Position numbers and translations under genes: made by a program. Source: Pelagibacteraceae bacterium TMED146 (GTDB lineage: Bacteria; Pseudomonadota; Alphaproteobacteria; Pelagibacterales; Pelagibacteraceae). From it: 12,916 nt of DNA. Positions 1-6,962 of the stretch are shown one piece after another. Under the pieces are notes generated by a model. It searched no databases and had not been told where the DNA came from. It saw only the letters and a program-made list of their open reading frames with translations. The stretch spans positions 113,559 to 126,474 of the forward strand of contig NHGV01000003.1 of the NCBI GenBank assembly GCA_002171085.1. The letters are read 5' to 3'. The stretch's first letter is position 1. Each line of letters opens with the position of its first letter.

Positions 1-32
1 TTTATACTTTTTTTTATTTTATTAATTTTATT

Positions 33-770
33 ATGACTCATAAAAAAATTAGAATAGCTAAACTTCTCGCAAATTACAATAAAGGATCAAGAAGAGAGAT
101 TGAAAAAATGATAGTAGATAAAAAGGTATCATTAAATGGCAAAATAATTACATCACCTATAACTTTTGCAAATGTAAGTGATAATATAAAAATAAATAAA
201 AAAAAAATAAATTTTATCAAAAAGGTTAGGATATTTAAATTTTTTAAACCTAGAGGGGTTTTGTGTTCAAAAAAAAAACAAGACTCAAGAAAAATTATTT
301 ATGAAATTTTAAGATCTAAATTCAAAAACTATATTTTTGCTGGTAGATTAGATTATAACTCTGAAGGTTTGATAATTCTTACCAACTCATCTAAAATCAC
401 AAGATCATTAGAAAAGCCGGAGTATAATTTTTCAAGAATTTATGATGTTAGGGTATATGGTGAATTTAATTTAGGAAATTTAAAAAAAATATCTTATGGA
501 ACAAATATTAAGGGAATTAAATATAAACCATTTCAATTTCATATAAAATCTAAAATAAAAAAAAATACAAATTTAGAGATGACACTTTTTGAGGGAAAAA
601 AAAATGAAATTAGAGAAATATTTAAAAGTTTAAATTTACAAGTCAGCAAATTAAAAAGAACACAACATGGGCCATTTTTATTAAAAAATATGAAACCTGG
701 AGAAATGAAAGAAGTCACTATAAATGAAATAAATCAATATGAGAATTATATCCGGAATAAAGAAAGGTAA
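33..770 (+). CDS. rluB: RsuA/RluB-family rRNA pseudouridine synthase
   Basis: It should isomerise a uridine in ribosomal RNA to pseudouridine in the cytoplasm. An N-terminal S4 RNA-binding domain spans about residues 6-50 (GSRREIEKMI, then VSLNG). The catalytic domain follows, with KPRGVLCS at 72-79, the family signature GRLDYNSEGL at 104-113 (catalytic Asp107), EGKKNEIREIF in the C-terminal third and RTQHGPF near the end. The length of 245 residues fits single-domain RsuA/RluB enzymes. The ATG is chosen because the S4 domain begins immediately after it. The frame is open to the window edge, but upstream codons are only AT-rich filler. No Shine-Dalgarno is visible. TATACT at 3-8 could be a -10 box, with any -35 box outside the window. 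Pairing with rsmD is common in alphaproteobacteria and favours an RluB-like role. Whether the target is 16S (RsuA) or 23S (RluB) rRNA cannot be settled by eye. The protein is very rich in Lys, Asn and Ile. Confidence 0.85.
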   Translation: MTHKKIRIAKLLANYNKGSRREIEKMIVDKKVSLNGKIITSPITFANVSDNIKINKKKINFIKKVRIFKFFKPRGVLCSKKKQDSRKIIYEILRSKFKNYIFAGRLDYNSEGLIILTNSSKITRSLEKPEYNFSRIYDVRVYGEFNLGNLKKISYGTNIKGIKYKPFQFHIKSKIKKNTNLEMTLFEGKKNEIREIFKSLNLQVSKLKRTQHGPFLLKNMKPGEMKEVTINEINQYENYIRNKER

Positions 771-1296
771 AAAAATTCTTTTACCAGATGCATCGATAAC
801 AAGACCGTTAAAAGATAATGTTAAAGAAAATATATTTAATATTTTGACACACAATAAGCAATTTAAAATTATATTTGAAAATATAAATGTCATTGATTTT
901 TTTTCTGGATCTGGATCTTTTGGAATTGAATGCTTGTCTAGAAATGCGAAAAAAGCTTATTTTGTAGAGAATAATACAAAAACTCAAAATACTCTTTATA
1001 GAAATTTATCAAATAATTTTCCTAAAGAAAAATATGAAATATCCAAGAAAGATTTTTTTAAATTAGATAAAACTGGCTTAGTGCAAAACTATAATCCTAA
1101 ATTAATTTTTTTTGATCCACCTTATGCAATAAAAAATTTTGATGAAATATATAAATTTATTAATAGTCTTAATAATATAAAAGATTTAATATTGGCGCTT
1201 CATATAGAAAAAAAAAGACATATTTATTTTGATAATTTTAAGTTTAATTTAGAAAAAATATACGGAATATCTAAAATTATTTTTTTAAAAAATTAA
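739..1296 (+). CDS. rsmD: 16S rRNA (guanine-N2)-methyltransferase RsmD
   Basis: RsmD methylates N2 of a guanine in helix 31 of 16S rRNA (G966 in E. coli), using S-adenosylmethionine. The 185-residue length is normal. The family-typical start RIISG..KGKK..LP is at residues 2-16, followed by TRPLKDNVKENIFNIL at 21-36. The SAM-binding glycine-rich loop DFFSGSGSFGIE is at 53-64. The N-methyltransferase catalytic motif FDPPY is at 125-129. The ATG at 739 lies inside the preceding pseudouridine synthase gene (32-base overlap), so the two are probably cotranscribed and translationally coupled. This start is right because the conserved MRIISG begins exactly there. The gene ends tail to tail with pgi: the stop codons overlap in a TTAA, leaving no room for a terminator between the convergent units. 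Confidence 0.92.
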   Translation: MRIISGIKKGKKILLPDASITRPLKDNVKENIFNILTHNKQFKIIFENINVIDFFSGSGSFGIECLSRNAKKAYFVENNTKTQNTLYRNLSNNFPKEKYEISKKDFFKLDKTGLVQNYNPKLIFFDPPYAIKNFDEIYKFINSLNNIKDLILALHIEKKRHIYFDNFKFNLEKIYGISKIIFLKN

Positions 1297-2513
1297 CCTT
1301 TTAATATTTTATTTTTTATTAATTGAACAGACGGTTGGTCATATGGATTTATTCCCATAACTTTTCCAAGCAAAATAGTTTCTAGAATAAAATAAGAAAA
1401 CAATTCAATTAAATTAAGCGGATTTCTATGGTCCGATATTTTAATAACACGGTGTGGAATCTTCTTTTCTTTATATACCTCAATGACCGAATTAAATTGT
1501 TTTTTTAATAACTCTAATGGAGTTAAATGCTCTATGTTAGTAAAACCTTCGTCAATAAAATGATCAATATAACTCTCATCTTGTGGAGAAAAAATATTGA
1601 ACATTTTATTATTGGGACCATCTAAATACAATTGCATCATACTATGATGATCTTTGGGACAAATTGATGTAATTGGAGTCATACCTAAATTTTGCTTACC
1701 TAAACTTTCAGCATGCAGTTGATGAAACCAATACGAAAAATGCTTTAATCGATAATTATAAATCAAATTACAATAAATACTTAATTTCATTTCTTTTATC
1801 AGTGTTACTAGAATTGCAACATTTCTCGTGGGACTTTGGTCGTTATCTTCATTGAGTAAAGCAATGTATTTCTCTGAACCTTCTTCAACTTTAAGATCTA
1901 AATCTAAAAATGGTAAAATACCTGTCTCAGACAATATAGAGAATCTTCCGCCTATATTAGGATTATGCTCAATACATTTAATTTTATTTTTAATGGCAAA
2001 TTTATTTAAAATACTATCTTTGTTTTCTGTGATTATAACCATAGATTCAAAGAGGTAATTGCATAAATTATTATCTTTATACTCCTTTATCAAAATGTTT
2101 AAAATTGCAAGTGTTTCGAATGTATCCCCTGATTTTGATATAACAAAATAAACATAATCTTTAAAATTTTTCTTTTTAAAGAAATTTATAAAATATTCGT
2201 AGTCAAGATTGTCAAAAAAAATAATTTCACCGTCTATGTAAAAAGATAATGCTTTTGCCCCAGAGGAAGAGCCGCCAAGACCAATAACAACCTTTTTTTT
2301 ATTTTTGATATCAATTTCATACTTTAACTTTCTAATTTTTGACTGATATTTTTTAGTAAAAGACTCAATTACTTCATTTCCTCCGTTGTTATATTCCTTT
2401 AAAAGTTGATCCGAAATTTCTTTTGTTTTGTCTAAATTTTTTAAAAATTGCGTATGATTATTAAAATCAAAACCTTCCTTGTCAAAAAAAAAACTATTAT
2501 CTAGGTTAATCAT
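1293..2513 (-). CDS. pgi: Glucose-6-phosphate isomerase
   Basis: It interconverts glucose-6-phosphate and fructose-6-phosphate in central carbon metabolism. Two sugar isomerase (SIS) halves are visible. GLGGSSSGAK (78-87) and ISKSGDTFET (125-134) form the phosphate-binding region. GGRFSILSETGILP (188-201) matches PGI signature 1. KDHHSMMQLYLDGP (287-300) carries the ring-opening His (His290). NPYDQPSVQLIK (389-400) is signature 2, with the conserved catalytic Lys400. At 406 residues it belongs to the compact bacterial type, not the roughly 550-residue E. coli type. Signature 2 departs from the DQxGVE consensus: Gly is Ser and Glu is Gln. Where E. coli-type enzymes have the catalytic GEPGTN glutamate, I align Ser283. 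It is the last gene of the minus-strand run and overlaps the BamF-like gene by 8 bases. A bifunctional phosphoglucose/phosphomannose isomerase is a less likely reading. Confidence 0.9.
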   Translation of the reverse strand: MINLDNSFFFDKEGFDFNNHTQFLKNLDKTKEISDQLLKEYNNGGNEVIESFTKKYQSKIRKLKYEIDIKNKKKVVIGLGGSSSGAKALSFYIDGEIIFFDNLDYEYFINFFKKKNFKDYVYFVISKSGDTFETLAILNILIKEYKDNNLCNYLFESMVIITENKDSILNKFAIKNKIKCIEHNPNIGGRFSILSETGILPFLDLDLKVEEGSEKYIALLNEDNDQSPTRNVAILVTLIKEMKLSIYCNLIYNYRLKHFSYWFHQLHAESLGKQNLGMTPITSICPKDHHSMMQLYLDGPNNKMFNIFSPQDESYIDHFIDEGFTNIEHLTPLELLKKQFNSVIEVYKEKKIPHRVIKISDHRNPLNLIELFSYFILETILLGKVMGINPYDQPSVQLIKNKILKG

Positions 2514-2835
2514 TTCTCTCTAGCTGATCAATTATACTCTTTTCAACAGAAGACTTTTTTAAAGTATTTTGATTAATTTCTTTTTTTTCACTGTTTGAAT
2601 TTAATGAGCTATCAATAATACTTTTAGTCTCATTTACTGCAGTAATTTTGTTTTTCTTTTTTTTAGTTTTACTATCGGGAGGAAGCAAATCATAATTAGG
2701 GGGTTTTGTAATAGGATCTATTTTTTTAATTAAAAATTCATTAGGTACATCCTTATCGAAACCAACACCTTTTTTAAATTCTGAGCAGCCCGAAATTGAA
2801 AATAAAACAAATATTAAAACTAAAAACTTAATCAT
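2506..2835 (-). CDS. bamF: DUF3035/BamF-like outer-membrane lipoprotein
   Basis: This is a small predicted lipoprotein. Residues 1-16 form a signal peptide with a short basic start and a hydrophobic core. It ends in the lipobox ISGC, so Cys17 would be lipidated and become the mature N-terminus after cleavage by signal peptidase II. The mature protein contains VPNEFLIKKIDPITKPPNY (30-48) followed by DLLPP, matching the PDEF...PL..PP.F.L.PP pattern of DUF3035 proteins. In Caulobacter such a protein (BamF) belongs to the BAM outer-membrane assembly complex, and in alphaproteobacteria the gene usually follows lspA, as here. The rest is a Lys/Asn/Ser-rich, probably disordered tail. The start ATG overlaps the lspA stop (ATGA) and sits at the end of a run of ten A. 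The family match rests on one short motif plus position. A generic lipoprotein of unknown role is the alternative. Confidence 0.68.
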   Translation of the reverse strand: MIKFLVLIFVLFSISGCSEFKKGVGFDKDVPNEFLIKKIDPITKPPNYDLLPPDSKTKKKKNKITAVNETKSIIDSSLNSNSEKKEINQNTLKKSSVEKSIIDQLERND

Positions 2836-3329
2836 TTTTTTTTTATATCACTAATAATTTCGAAAGATAGAAGTGTAACAATACCCAAAGTAATCCAAAT
2901 ATCAGCTATATTAAAAGTAAACCAGTGGAAACCTTTATAATTTATATCTATAAAATCTGGCACAGCATTATAATAAAGCCTATCTATAAAATTTCCAATA
3001 GCTCCTCCTGAAATCATCGAAAAACATACTATTTCAAATTTTTTTTCAGATTTAAAAATTAAATAAATAATAAAAACTATAATCATGAATATTAATATGG
3101 AGAGAAAATTATAAAAAAAACTTTCACTTTCTAAAAGTCCAAAAGCAATACCTTTATTCCATAATAAAATTAAATTTAGATAAGGATTTATATATAAATC
3201 GCTCAGATTGTTTTGGATAAAATAATTTATTACATAAATTTTTGAAATTCGATCTGTTAAAAAACAAATGGTAATTATAAAAATACTTAACAAAATTTTA
3301 TTTCTTAATTGCGCAATTTTTTCTTTCAC
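2832..3329 (-). CDS. lspA: Lipoprotein signal peptidase (signal peptidase II)
   Basis: This inner-membrane aspartic protease removes signal peptides from diacylglyceryl-modified prolipoproteins. It has 165 residues, typical of the family, with four hydrophobic segments at roughly 12-30, 70-92, 99-115 and 143-160. Both catalytic motifs are intact: GNFIDR (112-117, Asp116) and FNIADIWI (139-146, Asp143). PDFIDI (124-129) lies between them, and NKGIAFG (58-64) is the conserved periplasmic loop. The start is a GTG at 3329, inside the last codons of ileS (32-base overlap). It has no Shine-Dalgarno, so translation probably depends on coupling to ileS. No ATG is available nearby that keeps the first membrane segment. 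Its stop overlaps the start of the lipoprotein gene, which encodes a likely substrate. Confidence 0.93.
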   Translation of the reverse strand: MKEKIAQLRNKILLSIFIITICFLTDRISKIYVINYFIQNNLSDLYINPYLNLILLWNKGIAFGLLESESFFYNFLSILIFMIIVFIIYLIFKSEKKFEIVCFSMISGGAIGNFIDRLYYNAVPDFIDINYKGFHWFTFNIADIWITLGIVTLLSFEIISDIKKK

Positions 3330-6060
3330 AGGGATTTAACGATACTTTCCAGCAGTAATCACATTTTTTTCCCACTGCTTTTTCGATTGCAACTTTAATA
3401 CCATTATCAAAATCTAAACTTTGCATTTTATACTTTTTTTCATCACTTACTACATCTGCACTGGAGCAAATAAAAAAATCACTTAAATTAATTTTATCAA
3501 ATACATTTTGATTTTTTTCATCGATTGAGAAAATAATTTTTGTTTCAAGGCTAGATTTTATAATTTTTTTATTTCTTAAATCTTCAATAATTTGATTAAC
3601 TTCTGTCTTAATTTTTGTAAGTGCGCCCCATTGATTTTTATCGAATTCAATCCTTTGGTCGAATTTTATATCTTTAAAATCTATTAAAAATATACTTTCT
3701 TCAAATAATGATTTTTCATCTCTATTTGATAATTTTAGTATTTGAAAAACCTCCTCAATGGTAAAAACTAAAATAGGATTTAACCATTTCATTAGGAAGT
3801 AAAGGCAAATTTTTAATATTTTTATACAGTTTTTCCTTTTATTGCTGTCTAGATCGTCACAATATAAACAGTCTTTTCTAATATCAAAATAGAATGAAGA
3901 TAAATCAATGGTACAAAAATTTAAAACATCTACATATATTTTGTGAAATTCATTTTTTTCAACATGAAGGTTAAAATTCTTATCTAAATCTGAAATTTTA
4001 TTTAGAATAAAAGATTCTAAAACATCTAAATTTTCAAATTTTAAATTTTCAACTTCATTAAATCTAAATTCATCATTTATATTTCCTAATATAAATCTTA
4101 ATGTATTTCTAATTTTTCTATAAGACTCAGAATGCTGTGTTATGATAGATTGATCAATCCTTAAGTCCTCTGAATAATCAGAAGCAACAACCCATAGTCT
4201 AAGGATATCAGCTCCATTCCTTTTTATAATTTCTTCCGGAGCTACAACATTGCCTAAAGATTTTGACATTTTTTGCCCCTTTCCATCAACAACAAAACCA
4301 TGGGTAAGTATACTCTTATAAGGTGCTTTTCCTCTAGTGCCCACAGAGTGCAGCAATGATGAATGAAACCAGCCTCTATGCTGGTCAGAACCTTCTAAAT
4401 ACATGTCAGCTGGCCAATTTAATTCTTTTCTATTCTCTAAAACATAAGTGTGAGTTGAACCTGAGTCGAACCAAACTTCGACAATGTCTTCAACCTTTGC
4501 ATATTCATCCTTATTATATTTTTCTCCTAAAAATTCAGACAGATCTCTTTTGTACCACGCATCACTACCCTCTTGTTTAAAAATATTGTAAATGCGCTCA
4601 TTAACTTGATCATCAATAATTGGCTCGTGAGTTTTTTTATTAATAAAAATTGGTAACGGAACCCCCCAAAACCTTTGTCGGGAAATACACCAATCAGGTC
4701 TAGTTTCAATCATCCCATGAATTCTATTTTTTCCCATTGAAGGAAAAAATTCTGTTTCATTAATACCCTTGATAGCTTTTTTTCTTAGATCATTTGTATC
4801 CATTGAAATAAACCATTGTAGTGTTGCTCTATGCACAAGTGGGGCTTTAGATCTCCATGAGTGAGGGTAGCTATGTTTATATTCAGTAGTAAAAACTAAT
4901 TTTTTAAATTTCTTTAATTCTTCAATAACTAATTTATCTGCTTTAAAAATATGATTACCCTCAAAATATTTAATTATATTTGTATAATAACCGTTATCAT
5001 CAATCGTATTTTCAGCTTTAATTCCATTTTTTAAACCTAGAGCAAAATCATCTGGGCCATGGCTAGGAGCAACATGAACTATTCCAGTTCCTTGATCTGT
5101 ATTTACAAAGTCTGCCTCCAACAAAGGTACGTCAAATTGATATCCAAGTTCATCAAGAGGGTGAGTAGCTATCAATCCATTAAATTCATTTCCATTAAAA
5201 GTATCTATTATTTTAAGATTACTTTTTGTTACGCTTTTGAAATGTTCAAATAAATCTTTTGCTATTATAATTTTTTCACCTTCATCATCTTGATATATTC
5301 CATACTCTAAATTTGTGTTATAGGCTAATGCTCTATTACAAGGTATTGTCCAAGGTGTAGTGGTCCAAATAACTACATTCAAATCATCCATTTCCTTAAA
5401 TTTATTTTTAATTTTAAATTTTACATATATCTGATTAGAAACATGATCTTGATATTCAACCTCAGCATCTGCTAATGCTGTAGATTCTACTACTGACCAT
5501 AAAACAGGTTTGTAACCCTTGTATAATCCGCCATTTTTTAAAAATCTTAGAATTTCATTCGCGATTTGAGCTTCTGCATCATTTGACATAGTCGCGTAGT
5601 AATTTTCCCAATCGCCTAACACGCCTAATCTTTTGAATTGATCTTTCTGAATTTTAATCCATTCTTTAGCAAATTCTCTACATTGATTTCTAAAATCCAA
5701 AATAGATATACTTTTTTTATCAATTCCTTTTTTTTTATTCTGTTCCTCAATTTTCCATTCAATTGGTAATCCATGACAATCCCAACCTGGAACATAGGGG
5801 CAGTCTTTTCCATCAATAGATTTAAATTTCACAACTATATCTTTTAAAATTTTATTTAAAGCCGTTCCAATATGTATATTCCCATTCGCATAAGGAGGGC
5901 CGTCATGTAAAATAAACTTTTCTCTTCCGGCTCTTTTGGCCCTAATCTTTTTATACAAGTCAATCCTATCCCAAAACTGCGTTGTCTCTGGTTCTTTCTG
6001 AGGAAGATTTCCTCTCATCGGAAAATCTGTTTTTGGTAAATTGACTTTATTTTCAGACAT
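3298..6060 (-). CDS. ileS: Isoleucyl-tRNA synthetase
   Basis: It attaches isoleucine to tRNA-Ile and edits misactivated valine. At 920 residues it is of normal bacterial size. Order of parts: PPYANGNIHIGT (55-66) is the class I HIGH site. GWDCHGLPIE (92-101) is the amino-acid pocket. The CP1 editing domain carries TTTPWTIP (233-240) and GTGIVHVAPSHGPDDF (324-339) with its conserved Asp. RPDWCISRQRFWG is at 454-466 and EGSDQHRGWF at 556-565. GQKMSKS (595-601) is the KMSKS loop. An anticodon-binding helical domain follows, then a C-terminal zinc knuckle with Cys900, 903, 911 and 916. Two oddities: the fourth HIGH residue is Thr, and the second cysteine pair is C-x4-C with almost no tail after it. 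The start ATG overlaps the ribF stop by 8 bases, and the 3' end contains the lspA start. Confidence 0.97.
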   Translation of the reverse strand: MSENKVNLPKTDFPMRGNLPQKEPETTQFWDRIDLYKKIRAKRAGREKFILHDGPPYANGNIHIGTALNKILKDIVVKFKSIDGKDCPYVPGWDCHGLPIEWKIEEQNKKKGIDKKSISILDFRNQCREFAKEWIKIQKDQFKRLGVLGDWENYYATMSNDAEAQIANEILRFLKNGGLYKGYKPVLWSVVESTALADAEVEYQDHVSNQIYVKFKIKNKFKEMDDLNVVIWTTTPWTIPCNRALAYNTNLEYGIYQDDEGEKIIIAKDLFEHFKSVTKSNLKIIDTFNGNEFNGLIATHPLDELGYQFDVPLLEADFVNTDQGTGIVHVAPSHGPDDFALGLKNGIKAENTIDDNGYYTNIIKYFEGNHIFKADKLVIEELKKFKKLVFTTEYKHSYPHSWRSKAPLVHRATLQWFISMDTNDLRKKAIKGINETEFFPSMGKNRIHGMIETRPDWCISRQRFWGVPLPIFINKKTHEPIIDDQVNERIYNIFKQEGSDAWYKRDLSEFLGEKYNKDEYAKVEDIVEVWFDSGSTHTYVLENRKELNWPADMYLEGSDQHRGWFHSSLLHSVGTRGKAPYKSILTHGFVVDGKGQKMSKSLGNVVAPEEIIKRNGADILRLWVVASDYSEDLRIDQSIITQHSESYRKIRNTLRFILGNINDEFRFNEVENLKFENLDVLESFILNKISDLDKNFNLHVEKNEFHKIYVDVLNFCTIDLSSFYFDIRKDCLYCDDLDSNKRKNCIKILKICLYFLMKWLNPILVFTIEEVFQILKLSNRDEKSLFEESIFLIDFKDIKFDQRIEFDKNQWGALTKIKTEVNQIIEDLRNKKIIKSSLETKIIFSIDEKNQNVFDKINLSDFFICSSADVVSDEKKYKMQSLDFDNGIKVAIEKAVGKKCDYCWKVSLNPCERKNCAIKK

Positions 6061-6961
6061 TATTTAAGACTCTTTTGGCGATTGTAATATCTTTTTTTAT
6101 CTGATCTGTAAGATGTTTTTTTGTTCTAAATTTTTTTTCTTTTCTAAGAAACTTAAAAAACTCTATTTTTACCTTTTTTTTGTATAAATTTTTAATAGGT
6201 TGAAACAAATGAGTTTCTAAGACCTCGTTTTGTTTTGCTTTAATAGTTGGCGCAATACCAAAATTACTTATAGCATTATATGACTTATTATTGACATGCA
6301 ACTTAGTTGCATAAACACCTCTCAAAGGTTTAATACAATTTTTTATAAAAACATTTGCAGTCCTAAAACCTAATTTGCGTCCAATTTTATTTCCACTACT
6401 GACACTTCCTGTGATAGACCACTTTCTACCTAATAGGATATTAGCTTCATCTATTTTTCCAATTTGAATAAGTTTTCGAATTTGTGATGATGAAATTTTT
6501 TTTCCATATAGTTTTTTTTGGATAGCAATTTTTATATTAAAATATTTTTTTAATAATTTCGTATCCCCAGATCTATTCTTTCCAAATTTAAACTCTCTAC
6601 CAATAATAATTTTTGATGGCGAAACTCTATTTTTTAAAATTTTATGAATAAAGTTGCTAGCACTTTGACTTCTAAAACGATAATTAAATTTTAAAATAAT
6701 TAAAAAGTCTAATTTCATTTGAAATAAGATATTTTCTTTATCCTGGTTACTTATTATTTTAAGATTTTTATCCTTTAAGAAAAATTCTTTTGGATTTGGA
6801 TCAAAAGTTAGTAAACCAAATTTTAATTTATTTTTTTTGGCTACTTTTTTTGCTTCATTTAAAATTGAAGCATGGCCTTTGTGTAAGCCATCAAAGTTCC
6901 CGATAACCAAAATCGAATTTTTTGTATAATTTAAATTAAATTTATTTCTTAAAATTTTCAT
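6053..6961 (-). CDS. ribF: Bifunctional riboflavin kinase / FAD synthetase
   Basis: RibF phosphorylates riboflavin to FMN and then adenylates FMN to FAD. The N-terminal adenylyltransferase domain shows GNFDGLHKGH (21-30), TFDPNPKEFF (52-61) and GREFKFG (121-127). SSSQIRKLIQIG (157-168) is the family's ISSTxIR motif. The C-terminal kinase domain carries GRKLGFRTANV (194-204), RGVYATKL (214-221), SNFGIAPTI (232-240) and LETHLF (248-253), with the probable catalytic Glu249. The 302-residue length is normal. In the kinase motif usually written GxPTAN, the Pro is Arg here, while the Mg/ATP-contacting Thr and Asn remain. The ATG begins one base after the HAD gene's stop (TAAAATG), and the 3' end overlaps ileS by 8 bases. 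ribF next to ileS is a widespread arrangement in proteobacteria. Confidence 0.95.
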   Translation of the reverse strand: MKILRNKFNLNYTKNSILVIGNFDGLHKGHASILNEAKKVAKKNKLKFGLLTFDPNPKEFFLKDKNLKIISNQDKENILFQMKLDFLIILKFNYRFRSQSASNFIHKILKNRVSPSKIIIGREFKFGKNRSGDTKLLKKYFNIKIAIQKKLYGKKISSSQIRKLIQIGKIDEANILLGRKWSITGSVSSGNKIGRKLGFRTANVFIKNCIKPLRGVYATKLHVNNKSYNAISNFGIAPTIKAKQNEVLETHLFQPIKNLYKKKVKIEFFKFLRKEKKFRTKKHLTDQIKKDITIAKRVLNNV

Positions 6962-6962
6962 T

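Noticed and set aside
681..893. Minus-strand hydrophobic open frame opposite the rluB/rsmD junction
   Set aside because: The hydrophobic character comes from antisense reading of Lys/Asn codons; both plus-strand frames carry conserved motifs here.
1270..1320. Hairpin terminator between rsmD and pgi
   Set aside because: Only A/T pairing of T and A runs is available; there is no GC stem.
1673..2058. Two plus-strand open frames opposite pgi
   Set aside because: Both are antisense to clear PGI motifs and resemble nothing; they arise from base composition.
3298..3365. Frameshift truncating the IleRS C-terminus
   Set aside because: Four cysteines of the knuckle are still in one frame before the stop, and the overlapping LspA frame is intact, so the end is probably genuine.
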